Below are positions 45,910 to 58,835 of a stretch of 64,000 nt of DNA, piece after piece. The stretch is taken from the NCBI RefSeq assembly GCF_000276665.1, contig NW_004955404.1, positions 29,707,997-29,771,996 of the forward strand, given 5' to 3'. This DNA comes from Chinchilla lanigera (Eukaryota; Chordata; Mammalia; Rodentia; Chinchillidae). Numbering within the stretch: position 1 is the stretch's first letter; each line of letters starts with the position of its first letter. Position numbers and translations under genes: made by a program. The notes beneath the pieces were generated by a model, which was given only the letters and a program-made list of their open reading frames with translations, had not been told where the DNA came from and ran no database searches.

Positions 45910-46410
45910 CTAATCTTTTTAGAGCAGTGTTAGATTTCCAGAAAAATTAAACGAAATGTACAGAAGTGTATCAACTATCCCCTTCCTCCTCATCCTCAGT
46001 TTCTCCTATTACTAACATCTCCCTTTAGAATAATGTATTTGTATTTGTTACCATTGACAAGCAATATTGATACTTTACTATTAACTGAAGTCCATAGTTT
46101 ACATTGGTGCTCACCCTTTGTACTGTGTCATTCTGTGGATTTGGACAGATGCATCGTATACCAGATATCTTTCATCATTCACAGCCATTTCATTGCCTAA
46201 AGATGTCTGTGCCCCACCTATTCATCTTTCTCCCCTCCTTTCATAACTTCTGGGAAGTTATGAAACTGATTTCTTTCTTTTGCTATCTCTGCAGCTTTGT
46301 CTCTTCCAAAATGTTGTGTCTGAAATCACACAGTGTGTAAACATTTCAAACTGACTTTTTTCACTTAGCAATATACATTTAAGTTGCAGCTTGCTGTTTC
46401 TGTTGAGTGG
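45910..46410 (-). mobile_element. Ancient L1M fragment, reverse
   Basis: TTTTTAGAGCAGTGTTAGAT, AGTCCATAGTTTACATTGG, GTGGATTTGGACAGATGCAT, GCCCCACCTATTCATCTTTC and TTTTTCACTTAGCAATATAC occur in the order seen in reversed L1M elements. Diverged and truncated. Confidence 0.7.
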
Positions 46411-46482
46411 GGAAAAATAAAAATATCTAAAGATAGCTTAGTTCACTTTTTTAAAAAAGCTTTTGGTACTTTACCAATAACA

Positions 46483-46487
<5 letters not shown>

Positions 46488-46515
<28 letters not shown>
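46488..46515 (+). repeat. (AC)n microsatellite
   Basis: About 14 AC units. Confidence 0.97.
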
Positions 46516-46517
<2 letters not shown>

Positions 46518-46784
46518 CTTAACATGCTAATCATTTAGGATTTATACTCAACAATCAGAATGGGCCAAACATAGGAAACACTCAGTTTTGGAGTAGACTA
46601 TTCCCAGTCATTCTTATGCTAAATTTAGTCTTTACTCAAAAGTAAGTGAAAGTCCACATTTGGGACTTTGAATATTGTTCTTTCATTAAAATAATATTTT
46701 TATGCATAATATACTTGTTTTTAAATTCAATAATCTTCATGAAAATTGATGCTACCATATTTTGCATGTTTCTCATGTGTTTTC

Positions 46785-46950
46785 TTTTTTATTAGTGCAC
46801 ATTTGCAATTCATGCAGTTTACAGTCACCTTGGGGTATGTGCTCATAATATAACTTGATTCCTTTTTATAATCTCCTTCCTATTCCCTCCCCACTTCCTC
46901 CTCCAAATCCCCTTTCCCAACTTTCATGCTTGGTAATATTATTAATCTGA
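46785..46950 (-). mobile_element. L1 3' UTR fragment, reverse
   Basis: Read on the minus strand there is a polypurine region followed by CATGAATTGCAAATGTGCAC and an A-rich end. It resembles the older L1 3' UTR at 36050-36200 (GCAAACATGCACTAATTAAA). A head-to-head old L1 pair with the next feature is possible. Confidence 0.5.
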
Positions 46951-46994
46951 TCTCATGTTTATTACATATATAACTCAAAACAATAAGATCATCT

Positions 46995-47310
46995 AGAATA
47001 AAAGACCCAATCAAGAAATGAACACGTGAAATGAACAGACACTTCTAAGATGAAAACATACAGATGATCAACAAACACAGTATACGAAAAAACATTCAAC
47101 ATCTCTGGCTACTAGAGAAGTGCAAATTAAAACAACACTAAGATTCCATTTTACATCGTAAAGAGTGGCTGTCATCAAGCAATCAAAAAATAACAAATCC
47201 TGGCATGGCTGTGGTGAAAAAGAAACCCTCCTACATTGTTGATGAGAGGGTAAACTAGCTCAACCATTGTAGAAATTAGTATGGATATTCCTCAAAAACT
47301 AAATTTTTTT
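46995..47310 (+). mobile_element. Old L1 ORF2 fragment
   Basis: AGAGAAGTGCAAATTAAAAC, AAGATTCCATTTTACATCG, CTACATTGTTGATGAGAGGG and ATTCCTCAAAAACTAAA match the distal ORF2 region seen at 28395 and 34230. Frames are broken. Confidence 0.88.
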
Positions 47311-47497
47311 TTCCTAAAATGGAAAAAAATGGTTTTTACAATGTGAAGGAGCTTATAGAAAGGACAAGGAACCAAGTTGAAAAGAGCCCACATGACCAAT
47401 CAGGGATAAGTTGAGCATGAAAATATTAGGTATATAAATTATAAACAACTGAAAATATAAAATGAATGATTCCCATAGTACATGATAGATGATAGAT

Positions 47498-47538
<41 letters not shown>

Positions 47539-48290
47539 AGATGGCTTAAAATACAGGGCTGTGTGTTAACTAGTAAATGTGGAAGGTACTGGGGTTGGAA
47601 AACTACCATGCCATAGCATAGGAGACACTGGGTCAAGGAAGAAACATTAATGGATGGTAGATCTATGGGGAAATTTTATTGAAGTTCAGAAACTTGTCAC
47701 AGACTTAGTATCTGATCAAAAGTTGCCAGTGAATTTCAAGTTTAAAGCAATGTAATTACACAGGCGAAAAGTCAAATAACTCTTTCACCAAGTGACTAAA
47801 ACTAACACAACTGGAGAGGAGCATATTGTGTGCCACCGGGTGGGACTCCTTGAGAAGGACACACAGTCACCTACAAAGCATTTGCTCAAGAACGGAAACC
47901 CTGAATCTATTCATAAGAACACAAAAGACCAAGGAAGAATTGTCTCATAAAAAGAGAGGATCATAAATTTCAAAAAAGTTATTGAAACCAAACCTAAGTA
48001 AAGGCAGTGGAATTATTCCAGATTAAAGAAGATTAAAGACACAGGATAAATAAATGCAATTTCTGGCAAGAAATTGGAGGGGGAAATGGTAGGAAAGTCA
48101 TCACTGAGACAGTTGCATGAAAATAATAAACTGGATAAAATTAATGTATTAATGTTAAGTTTACTGAGGTTAGTGAGTTAGACAGGGTGATAAAAGAGAA
48201 TTTCTATTCTTGGGAAATATATAATGAAATATCTGTAAAGCAGTACAGGGTAAAGTGCTATGATGTGTACACATCGGTGTTGATATCAAG
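47311..48290. other. Noncoding stretch with (GATA)n
   Basis: A (GATA)n run with GATGATA variants at 47485-47536. Otherwise unique-looking, no gene. Confidence 0.6.
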
Positions 48291-48394
48291 GTCAGGTGTG
48301 GTGGAGCCGCCTGTAACGCCAGCACTCAGGAGGCTCAGGCAGGAGGATCACTGTGAGTTCAAGGCCAGCCTGAACTGCACAATGAGATCCTGTT
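48291..48394 (+). mobile_element. B1 SINE interrupted by a MaLR LTR
   Basis: TCAGGTGTGGTGGAGCCGCC, GCCAGCACTCAGGAGGCTCA, CAAGGCCAGCCTGAACTGCA and GAGATCCTGTT. It lacks the internal duplication. It stops before the expected TCTCAAAA tail; a TTCAAAAAAT stretch resumes at 48757 on the far side of the LTR. Confidence 0.88.
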
Positions 48395-48752
48395 TGTCTT
48401 ATTTACTTTTCTCGTTGCTGAGACAGAATATCCAACACCCAAAGTTAAAGGGGGAAAGGTTTATTTAGCTCACAGTTTGTAGAGGGTTCAGTCCATAATC
48501 GGCTGGCTCCAAGGCAGAGGAGCAACACTTCATGGTGGGAGAAGACAGCAAAGCAGCAAGGGAGAGAGAAAGACAAGCCTTTTTCTGTCCCCTATATCAT
48601 ATTCAGTTTACTGGGATTAGGGTGGTGCCAATCCAATCAGTGGACTGATCCAGCAATCACCCACCCTTAATCACAGCATTGCACTATGAATCAATCAACA
48701 AACTCTAGATTCAGCCGACTCCAAAAATACCTCTATCACACAAACCATAACA
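48395..48752 (-). mobile_element. MaLR-type (MST-like) solitary LTR, copy 3
   Basis: Reverse copy, 358 bp, of the family at 9800 and 16217. It opens TGTCTTATTTACTTTTCTCG, has TTTATTTAGCTCACAGTTTG and TTCAGTCCATAATCGGCTGG, and ends ACAAACCATAACA. It lies within the tail of a B1, so it is younger than that B1. The flanking pentamers CTGTT and TTGGT match at three of five bases only. Confidence 0.85.
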
Positions 48753-48910
48753 TTGGTTCAAAAAATATTGATGCCATAATTGTAAAAATAGAGTCAGGGT
48801 AGCAAATTATAAAATGATGTGAAAAAATGAATCTGAGAGAAATGGTATGAAAAGTATTCTTAGTATGATTTTGACTCTTACAGTTTTTTTCTAAGTATGA
48901 AATTACTGCC

Positions 48911-50915
48911 AAAAAAAACAGACCTGAAGATCAATGGAACAGACTAGAAGATGCAGACACAACCACAAAGACACTCAGCCACCTTATCTTTGACAAAGGG
49001 GCCAAACACGTCCACTGGAAGAAAGATTGGCTCTTTAATAAATGGTGCTGGAAAAACTAGCTTTCCACATGCCAAAGACTAAAACTAGAGCCAAGCCTAT
49101 CACCATGCACCAAAATAAAGTCAAAATGGCTTTAAGATCTAAATACTAAAACAGAAGTACTAGATCTAATGGAAGAGAAAGTAGGTGGAAGTCTTGAAGA
49201 CATAGGGGTAGGTAGAGAATTCATGAACAAAAACCAAACTGCACAGGAAATACTTCAAAGAATCAACAACTGGGATATCATCTTATTTAAAAGTTTTTGC
49301 ACATCAAAAGAAATCACCAATAGAGAAAACAGGAAACCCATGAATTGGCAAAAACTTTTAGCCAACTGTCCCTCAGACAAAGGACTCCCATCTAGAACAT
49401 ATAAAGAATTTAAAAATATCAGGGCCCCAAAATTCAAAGATGCAATACAAAAATGGGCATCTGAGATGAATATACACTTCTTACATGAAGAAATACAAAT
49501 GGCAAATCAGTAAATGAAAAATGTTCGACATTAGTCATATGAGAAATGCAAATTAAAGCAACACTGAAATTCCATCTCACCCCAGAAAGAATGGCTATCA
49601 TCAAGAAATCAACCAATAACAAATGCTGGAGGGGCTCTGGGATAAAAGGAACCCTTCTCCACTGTTGGTGGGAGTGTAGACTGGTGCAGCCACTATGGAA
49701 ATCAGTCTGGAGATTCCTCGGTAAACTAAGATTAGAGGTCCCATTCAACCCAGCTATTCCACTCCTGGGTATTTTCCCAGAAGAATGAAAGACATCATAC
49801 CACAGCGACATATGTGCACCCATGTTTATAGCAGTGCAATTTGTAATGGCTAAATCTTGGAAACAACACAGATTCCCATCAACTGAGGAGTAGATAAGAA
49901 AGATGTGGTATTTTTATACAATGGAGTATTACTCAGCTACAAAGAAAGATAAGCTAGAGGTTTTTATAGATAAATGGATGCAACTAGAGACCATACTCAT
50001 AAGTGAAATAAGTCAGATCCACATGTGTAAACATCACATTTCCTCCCTAATATAAGAACCTGAAAGAGTAAATAAAATCTGAAAGGTACAATAGATATTG
50101 TGAAAGGGAAATGAAACTGTTCAAATAGGAAGGAACAGCTGGGATGAAGGAGGGGAGAGGAAAAAAAGAGAAGGAAGAGAAAAAATATGCATGTGTACAC
50201 ACAGGATAGGTAGGATAAGTGTAGTACTAATACCTGCTGGTTTATTGAAATGAACTGTTCATGTGTAATTGTTTGATCAATCTTGCATGCTTATATCTGG
50301 TTATCTGTGCAACCATTTTGAAGATAACATTATGTAATATAACAACCACTGTTAATATCCTATTATCTTGCTTTGAAATTCTGTATCATTTTTATTGTTC
50401 TCTATGCTGTTTTGTTTATGCATTTGTTTTTGTTATTTTGGTTTTTTCTTTTTGCTTTAAAATGAAAAACAAAACATATGTATGTTCAAGGATATCTGGG
50501 ATAGGTGTATTGCTGATGTATGTGGTTTATTGAAAGGAACAGTCAGTGCTTAAAATTTTCTTTTTTCTTGACCAATTTTGCACACTTGAATCTGGTAGTC
50601 AGAACAACTGATCTGAAAATAGCAATATACAGTATAAGAACCATTATTGAACTCCTGCCATCTTATATGGTGAAGCTCTGCATCATGTCCAATGTTTTTC
50701 TTTTTCGTTAATTGTTACTGTCTTTGATTGTTTGATCAACCTTACATTTTTATGTCTGATAGACTGTGCAACTTCATTGAAGATAGCAGTATGTAATGAC
50801 ACAACCATTGTTAATTCCTATGATTTTGTTTTGAGGTCATGTATAGTTTTTGTGTTGTTTTGATTTTTGTCTTCATTGTTGTTTTGTTAGGTTTTTTAAT
50901 CTTTAATATAAAAAA
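48911..50915 (+). mobile_element. 5'-truncated L1 with target duplication
   Basis: About 2.0 kb: the distal part of ORF2 from a CAGACCTGAAGATCAATGGA block, then the 3' UTR and an A-rich end. GAAATTACTGCC before (48899-48910) and GAAATTATTGCC after (50916-50927) are a target duplication with one mismatch. ORF2 pieces include a 114-codon frame at 49169-49513 and the C-terminal [11 protein letters not shown] region at about 49750-49788. Broken. It shares a family with the 28751 and 52972 elements, but its 3' UTR modules are arranged differently. Confidence 0.93.
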
Positions 50916-52542
50916 GAAATTATTGCCAAATGAAAAATTCAAATTAAAAAAAATCTAATAAGTATGTTGGAACAACAAATATCTTTCTATAGACTCCTGA
51001 TCTCCAATAACTTTGACAGTTCCTCCTGCTCACCCTTTAAAAATAATCTATCAGAACATTAATTTCACTATGCCATGTTAATTCTTACCACGTCTTTCTC
51101 ACAAAAAGTATACTTTTCATGTCATCTGAAGTTGTGCTTTGACTCTAGTAACGAAGTCAAAATAGGATTGACTTAGGACATAAATACCTTTCTGTATCCA
51201 GTTTGAGAGACAAATCTGTACAGGGCTCCCTGGGTAGTCCTTGCCCTGGTTCCCTTTATTTTTGTGCCTTGAAATCCCTTGTGTACAGCTCCCATCATTG
51301 AGGTCAGACTTCCAGGATGCTAATGCACTAAGGTTGCTGCTAGAGCTCCATCTACCACATCCACATAACAGCCGGCAAGAACCAGTTATTTGTCCCATGC
51401 TAAGGGGACTTCTCAGAGACCTAACCCAGATCCTTCCCTTTGTTTCTCCTTAGTGAGAACTTAGTCTCACAACCACATCTAGCTGTAAGAAGAATGTAAA
51501 TGAAAACTAATTGAGCATTTTGTCCCCTAGTGTAAATGTGGTGTATATTTCTACCATAAGAAAAATGGAAAGAATTAATACCGGGTTGGGAATTATCAGT
51601 CTCTGAATACTTTCTGTTGTGACATTTTCCCTCATTTTACTCATATTTCTTTATTGTATCATGTTTTTGTTTGTTTTCTTGTCACTACTGTGAACTATAA
51701 CATAGGATTTTTGGATACGAACACCCATATTCCCTTCATGGCCAGTCACAGGGCAGCCAGGCACACTTCATCAAGGAGGCTAACAAAATTAAGGCAATGG
51801 ACGAGTGGCCACAACAGTTAAGGATAACATGCATTTCATATAAGCACCCACCAATTAAGGAAAGTCCTTGAGAACGGGCTTCTCAAAGTTTAATTTGGTT
51901 ATGAAATCCAGGTTTAACTTTGTTACTTATGAAATCCATTGACGATTATAAGGTGTAGAATATATTATTCAACTGAAATATTAAATGGTAAACAACAATC
52001 CATTTTCCTTAGTCTCAATCACTTTTACCTTTCTCACCACTTTGTACTTAAAATTCATTCATTTCATTATTAAAACATATAATGTGAGGTGTGCGTTTCT
52101 GATCTCATTTAACCACTCAATAAAGAAATAGGTTCAGCAATAACTTGAGTGGCATAACGGAAACAAGAAAGCAAAGGACATTAGGTCTCTGCATGACATT
52201 TCATCTTCTCAAGCACATATGACAGTGTAGAATCAAACTGATCTTCAGAAAAGGGCAAAGTGGTGGTCCTCATATGAACACATTAACTGGAAAAGAATTT
52301 TCACGCAAAAGAAGACAAACCTCGAACTCTCTCATGGTTGAACTTCTACTCTGTGCCAGGCAGTTTGCTGGACACTAGAGGCGGAATGGCATGAAAGCGG
52401 GGAGGGAGAGCCTTAATTTCATGGAGTCTTGAGCCTTGCAGAATTCTCCCTGCTGCTGAAAGCACATTTCCAGCCTCAGGATTGTCTACCTCCAAAACTC
52501 ATGCACTTAACCACTATATTTTTACATTAAGAATTAACCTTT
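50916..52542. other. Noncoding stretch, nothing firm
   Basis: Unique-looking. A segment at 52335-52440 (TCTGTGCCAGGCAGTTTGCT) resembles an old mammalian-wide repeat of L2/MIR type. No gene supported. Confidence 0.5.
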
Positions 52543-52637
52543 CTTGCCAGGTGTGGTGTCACATAGTGGTAGTCCAAGCACATAGGGGGCTGAGGCAGGA
52601 ACACTCCTGACATAATGAGACCCCTGACTCAAGAAAA
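52543..52637 (+). mobile_element. B1 SINE, diverged
   Basis: GCCAGGTGTGGTGTCACATA, GTAGTCCAAGCACATAGGGG, GGCTGAGGCAGGAACACTCC and GAGACCCCTGACTCAAG with an A-rich tail. The middle is deleted. Confidence 0.8.
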
Positions 52638-52971
52638 GAAATTAGCCCTTGAACATTTCCACCTTAAAATTTAGGTCTATACACAAGTGATAGTTAAAGA
52701 TCCTAAATTGATGTCTTTAGTACTTTCAATTTTTATTAAAAACTGAAGTTGCTGGCAATAGGTAATACAACTGGGATAATTTTTACCTTCAAAGAAAATA
52801 TTCATTGATATATTATATTTACTGTTTCACAAGCTCTATACAAGTTAATTTTCAAAACTCTGAAGTGTTCAGATTGCTCCATGGTTATCTCCTATTATAG
52901 GATGGGGTAGGATATTTGTCCTGATCAATAAATTGGGTAGAACAGTTGGTAGGTGTGAAAGATTACAATTT

Positions 52972-55020
52972 CAAGAGATTGAAGAGGATATCAAAAAATG
53001 GAAAGATATTCCTTGCTGATGGATAGGAAGAACTGACATTGTGAAAATGTCCATACTCCCAAAATTGTTGTACAGATTCAATGCAATCCCAATTAAAATA
53101 CCATTAGTATACCTCACAGATCTACAGAAAACACTCCTAAAGTTCATCTGGAACCAGAAGAGGCCTAGAATAGCAAAAGCAATCTTGGGAAACAAAGGAA
53201 AGGCAGGAGGCATCACAATTCCTGACTTAAAATTATATTACAAAGCTACTGTGATAAAACCAGCATCATACTGGCAGAAAAACAGATCTGAAGATCAATG
53301 GAACAGATTAGAAAATACAGACTAACTGCAAACACACTCAGTCACCTTATCTTCAACAAAGGAGTCAAACATGTTCAATGGAAGGAAGATAGCCTCTTTA
53401 ATAAATGGTACTGGAAAAACTGACTTTCCACATGCCAAAGACTAAAACTAGACCCATGTCTTTCACCATGCACTAAATTAAAAATGGATCAAAGACCTAA
53501 ATATTAAAACAGAAACACTAAATTTATTGGAAGAGAAAGTAGGTAAAAATCTTGAAGACATAGGAGTAGGCAGAGAGTTCATGAACACAAACCAAACTGC
53601 ACGGGAAATACTTCAAAGAATCAACAACTGAGATCTCATCTTATTGAAAAGTTTTTGCACATCCAAAGAGATCACCAAGAAAGTGAAAAGAAAGCCCACG
53701 AATTGGGAAAAAATTTTAGCCACCTGCCCCTCAGACAAAGGACTTCTGCCTAGGACAGATAAAGAATTAAAAGAAATCAGGCCTCCCAAATTCAAAGACC
53801 CAATTAAAAAGTGGGCATCTGAGATGAATACACACGTCTCTAAGGAAGAGATACTAATGGTGAATAAATACATGAAAAATGCTCAATGTTATTAGTCATT
53901 CACAAAATGCATATTAAAACAACACTGAGATTCCATCTCACCCCAGAAAGAATGGCTATCATCAAGAAATCAACCAAGAACAAATGCTGGAGAGGCTGTG
54001 GGGAGAAAGGAACCCTACTCCACTGCTGGTGGAAATGTAGACTGGTGAAACCACTTTGGAAATCAATTTGGAGATTCCTCACAAAACTAGGATTGGAAGT
54101 CCCCTTTAACCCAGCTATTCCCCTTCTGGGTATTTTCCCAGAAGAATTAAAGACATCACTCCACAGTGATATATGTGCACCCATGTTTATAGCAGCACAA
54201 TTTGTTATAGCTAAATCTTAGAAACAACACAGATGCCTATCCCCTGAGGAATGGATAAAAAATGTGTGGTATTTCTATACAATGGAGTATTACTCAGCTA
54301 TTAAAAAAGATAAACTCGAGGCTTTTGTAGGTAAATGGATGCAACTAGAGAACTTACTCATAAGTGAAATAGATTAGACCCACATGTGTAAACATCATAT
54401 TGTCTCCTTGGTGTAGGAACCTGAAAGACTAGGTAAAGCTCAAAACGTACAATAGATGATAGGAAAGGGAAAGAAATTGCTCAAAGAAAGGAATGACGGG
54501 GCTAAGGGAAAGAAGAAAAAAGAAAGAAGGCAAAACCTAAATATATATATGAATAGCTGCAATGACTGTGTTGCTGTTATCTGATGGTGTATTGAAGTGA
54601 ATAGTTAATGCTCACAATTTTTTATGTTCTGATTAACTTTGCACACTTGTGTCTGGTGGTCTGAGCAACTGATCTGAAGGTAACAGTATGCAATGGAATT
54701 ACAATGGTGAGCTCCTACCATCTTGTCTAGTGAAACTCTGTATTATCTCTAATGTTGTATTGAAGAATTATTTTCTTATTCTCTTTAATGGTTTGAGCAA
54801 TCTTTCATTCTTAACTTCGATAATCTGAGCAATGTAGTTGAGGAGAGCAATACGCAATGTAACAACCACTGTTGATTTGTATTAATTTGTCTTGAGACCC
54901 TGTATCACTTTGAATGTTCTTGCTTTGATTTGTTTATGTTTGTGATACTGGTATGCTGATACTGTTCTGTTTTTTTGTTTGTTTGTTTCTCATGTACTAC
55001 TCTCTTTAAAATAAAAAAAA
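52972..55020 (+). mobile_element. 5'-truncated L1 with target duplication
   Basis: About 2.05 kb. It starts in ORF2 just upstream of an ATATCAAAAAATGGAAAGAT block and runs to CTCTTTAAAATAAAAAAAAA. AAAGATTACAATTT flanks it exactly (52958-52971 and 55033-55046), with further GTAGGT similarity outside. ORF2 pieces are less broken than in the 28751 element: a 94-codon frame at 53041-53325 with [12 protein letters not shown], and a 111-codon frame at 53886-54221 with [15 protein letters not shown]. Dead by truncation. Confidence 0.95.
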
Positions 55021-55049
55021 AGTAGGTAGTAGAAAGATTACAATTTATT

Positions 55050-55814
55050 TTAGGGCAGAAAGAAAAGGAAAAAGAAAAGGAGAAAGAATGCAAAAGAAGT
55101 GCTTAGGGAGAAAAGGGCACTTTAAAAGAAAAAAAATACAACCTGCAAGTAGAATGGACCAATGCATGAACAAAAGGGCAGCGGCCCTGAAGTCAATTGC
55201 TGCCATCCTTCTATGTCTTCTTTGATGGTTGATCCAGGTGGCTCCACTTGATCTTGCACTAGAAGATTGATATCAAGTGTCAGGTTCAGCATGACTCAAG
55301 GCAAAAGACTGGTACTGGGTGTGGGGGTCTGCTTGCTCGTGGGTCAGGCTTGGGGGCTGATGCTTCGGGCCTGTGGTTAATGTCTCCTCGACTGGTAGCT
55401 GTCTCCCCAATTGCTCAGCCATGCTTTCATGCCCTAGCTTCCTACTGTGTCCACAGAACAAGCCATGCTCTGAACTGCAAAGCAATAATGTGTTGTTTTC
55501 CTACCTAAAGATGGCAAACATTCCACTCTTTTCTTAAACTGAGCAGGTAATTTGGCACTCTGGGCAGCCTCAGAACTATGCCTGAGGCATACTGGAGAAG
55601 ATGTTACCCAAAATAAAAGGTGGGGCTCTATGAAATGAAAGCTATGCCAAGAAAGATTGACACACACCCTCCTTTGAAGATTCCTGCTCAGTGTCTAAAA
55701 TAATGTCAAAGAAAGTATCTCATCCAGGGTTGCTTCATCTCAACCTTGCTATTCTAATCCTAAATACCCATGATGTCACTTGCAGCATAACAATTCTATC
55801 TTGATTTTTATAAG
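55050..55814. other. Noncoding stretch, nothing recognised
   Basis: Purine-rich at 55050-55135. No supported gene. Confidence 0.5.
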
Positions 55815-55978
55815 GACATTCGGGGGCGTGGTGGTGTACCCCTTTAATCCCAGCACTTGAGAGGCTGAGGCAGGAGGATCATTGTGAGTTCGAGGCCAGC
55901 CTGGGCTACAAAGTGAGCTCAAGGCCAGCCAGAACTGCATAGCGAGACCCTGTCTCAAAAAGACATTAAAAAAAAAAA
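55815..55978 (+). mobile_element. B1 SINE with internal duplication
   Basis: GGGGGCGTGGTGGTGTACCC, AATCCCAGCACTTGAGAGGC, GAGTTCGAGGCCAGCCTGGG followed by a second CTCAAGGCCAGCCAGAACTG block, then GAGACCCTGTCTCAAAAAG. The clearest example here of the roughly 29-base internal duplication. Confidence 0.97.
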
Positions 55979-55984
55979 ATGACA

Positions 55985-56075
55985 TTTGGGAAAAGAGGTT
56001 CATCTATAGTTTAATGGTAGAGCGTTTTCCCAACTCTGAGCAAGTTGATATCCAGCACCACTCAGAAAAAATACA
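55985..56075 (+). mobile_element. Possible diverged ID-like tRNA-derived unit
   Basis: TTCATCTATAGTTTAATGGTAGAGCG resembles a tRNA-type A-box region, and GTTGATATCCAGCACCACTC a decayed B-box end with an A-rich tail. It follows the B1 directly, so the pair may be a B1-dID-like composite. Confidence 0.45.
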
Positions 56076-56079
56076 AGGG

Positions 56080-57899
56080 AACTGATTGAATCAGAGGGGC
56101 ACTGTTATATTGCGTCACCTGACTATTCTGTAGTGGAGACTAGGCAAAGAGCTGGCATTTGAGGGATTTAATCCTGTATTTGGTGCACACACTCACAGAG
56201 TATCCATGTGTTTCCCTGCTGGCTGAACTACAACTTTTTCTTTGAGGACAAAAGCATCCTTTATTGATAATCATAGCTAGATTCTCTGATGAACTGATCT
56301 GTCATTGTGGGAAACTGTCCAGCCTGAAATATGAGATTATCAAACCCTAGGGAAGTCATAAAACTACTGTTTGGTTTTATATCTACTGAGTCCTGACAGA
56401 AGGAATTTTAACTGGTTCTGCTTCACAGTTCCAGAGCACCAGCCCACAAAACTTACAAAGCACGTTTAGTCTCATGTACAGTACTAACAAGGTTGTACTG
56501 TGAGTCTCCCTCTGTAATAACTCTTACTGTCATAGCAAGCTCTGGTCATTCCTTTTTAAAACAAAAGGAAGGATAGATGCCCCAAAATAGCCAGAAATAA
56601 GCCAAGCATTCTGTCTCTAAAACAGAAATGAAGTACTTACCATATGAAATGCAGCTATGAATCCATTTGCTCCTTTTAATAATTGCTGTTATAGGATAAT
56701 AAAGTGAATACAGTGATGTCTTGGTTCAAGAATTTAATTCATTCCATGATTCTGGGGAAGATGACCATGGTCACATTCATCACCCAATGCAGAGTTTGTG
56801 ACCAGTTAGAAGCAAAATTTTCCTAAACACTTTTGTTCACAAACCAAATTGTTGGGAAGCAAAAGTGATCGTGGACTGAGGCGTTACTGTGCTTAACCAT
56901 ATGAAGCTGTTTGCATGTAAGTACCAGTCTGAGCCTAACACCTGTACATCATTATAATTTAGTATTATTATTACATCCAGAAAGAAAACAAAAAGACCAA
57001 ATCAAGACATGGAAAAAAGCATGCTCAATTGCTTGGTCCCTGGAAATCCAAGAGTATCCAAAAATAGATGTCCAGTGGTGTTGGTGATTTAGGGAGGTAG
57101 AGGGGATTTCATACTATGCCCTGAAAATGATAGTAGTACCCAAATTCTAAAAGGGACAAAAGAGAGAATCTTCCACTTTCTGTTATGTGAACAATTCATT
57201 GAATTGACCATATCCCCATATGAAATATTCATACACTTTTCAACTTGGGACATTAGAGGAAAACAAAGTAGGAAAAATGATGAAAACTGCCATATTAACC
57301 TGCTAAAAGAATACTACACTTTTCATTTTAATATCTTTTTCTGCTACTCTGTTGGAGGAAAAGTGTTCAAATAGTGGCCTGGTCTCAAGATCTACAAATC
57401 TGGGTTTGATTTCACAATACTCTCAATTCTTGGAAGCTCAGCCTCAAAAGACGCATCATCTGCAGTATAATCAGAGAAAAAAAGGAGTAAATCATGTTTA
57501 AGAAGATCTTGTTGTACAAATCTATTACCATGGCTTATTTTAATTCTTTTTAGGAAATTACTTTGCAATTACATGTAGGAAGAACACATTTTTTATTTTA
57601 TTGGGGACAGGAGTCTCCAACCTATTTCTGTCTTGAGTTTTTCCTTTGAATGCACTAACTAGATGGTCATTGCTTTCAGAAATGGAAGAAAAAAGTATTA
57701 TAATTTAGTACACACATCTCACCCCCATTCTCTCAAAAGAAAAAGTGTTCTTGGATATTTGTTGCTGATAACTCTTTTTTTAGATATATTAAACTCTTTT
57801 CTTAGATTTCCTAATCTTAACCATCCATCTGTGATCCATTTTCCTTCTTCAAAAACACTGAAAATTTCAGAAGCAAAAAATTTCTGGTGAAGGAAGCCT
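56080..57899. other. Noncoding stretch, nothing recognised
   Basis: No supported gene, RNA or clear repeat. Confidence 0.5.
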
Positions 57900-58110
57900 C
57901 ATCTCCTAACTGCTACCTAGTGATTTTTTTAAAATTTTATTTTTATTGGTATATGTTTGCAGTACATAATGATTGGCCATCCTAATTCTTACTTCCCCTT
58001 TGCCTCTTCTCCCTTGCCTTCTCCTACTTACATCTCTAGATCCCCTTCTCATTTGCAGAAGATCTATTTCCCCATTGTTTTTATCATTTTTAACTATGTT
58101 CTACATGTGA
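57900..58110 (-). mobile_element. Possible L1 3' UTR fragment, reverse
   Basis: A T-rich start (TTTTATTTTTATTGGTATAT), then a pyrimidine-rich tract (CTTCTCCCTTGCCTTCTCC), like a reversed L1 3' UTR with its polypurine block. Confidence 0.4.
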
Positions 58111-58301
58111 AATAACTTTAGGGTAGGTTTGACATCATAATAGTAACTTAATTTTCAGTCCTTTCTGAGTCTAAAAATCTGAAGATTTACAAATTCAGTG
58201 GTATTGGATGCCTCTAAATTTTTCTGTATACCAGTAGTAAAATACTCTGAAAAAGGAGCATCACAACTGTGGGTTGTTTTGTTTGTTTTGGGTTGTGTAT
58301 T

Positions 58302-58355
58302 TGTGTGTGTGTGTGTGTTTATGTGCATGTGTGTGTGTTTGTGAGCGAGAGAGAG
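58302..58355 (+). repeat. (GT)n and (GA)n microsatellite
   Basis: Interrupted GT units followed by a short GA run. The Cys/Val-rich open frame across it is an artefact. Confidence 0.92.
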
Positions 58356-58492
58356 AGACTTTCAAAACTTAACAGCTCTCATACACCCCAAGGATTACTA
58401 GAATTAGTAATAGACTTTTATTTCATCTTTTATTTAAGTTTTGTGTTTTATGCACTCAACTAAATACAACAAGCTCTGCCCAAAGATATTTG

Positions 58493-58651
58493 CCTTTTTC
58501 GGTCTTTTTTTGAGACAGGGTCTCACTATGAAGTTCAGGCTGGCCTTGAACTCACTTATGTAGCCCAGGCTGGTCTCAAACTTGCAATGATCCTCCTGCC
58601 TTAGCCTCCCAAGTTCTGGGATTATAGGCATGTGCCACACCATACCCAGCT
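58493..58651 (-). mobile_element. B1 SINE with internal duplication and target duplication
   Basis: TGAGACAGGGTCTCACTATG, GTTCAGGCTGGCCTTGAACT, GTAGCCCAGGCTGGTCTCAA and GCCACACCATACCCAGCT. AAAGATATTTG flanks it exactly (58482-58492 and 58652-58662). Confidence 0.97.
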
Positions 58652-58737
58652 AAAGATATTTGTCTTAAATAGAAAGGGAAAGTATATATTGCAATAAGAT
58701 ATTGTAAACACATCTATATTATGTGTAGTTATTACTG

Positions 58738-58835
58738 GAATGTAAGCTCCACTAGAGGTGAGCCTTTGCCTTGTTCAGTGTGATGTCTCTATCACAAGGA
58801 TACACACAGAAGGCACTCTGTCTTGGTTGAGTAAG
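58738..58835 (+). mobile_element. L2 3' end fragment
   Basis: GAATGTAAGCTCCACTAGAG, TTTGCCTTGTTCAGTGTGAT and AGAAGGCACTCTGTCTTGGT resemble the L2 3' end. Confidence 0.65.

Noticed and set aside
52972..55020. Active L1 source
   Set aside because: It is 5'-truncated, lacks the promoter, ORF1 and the endonuclease, and its ORF2 has stops.
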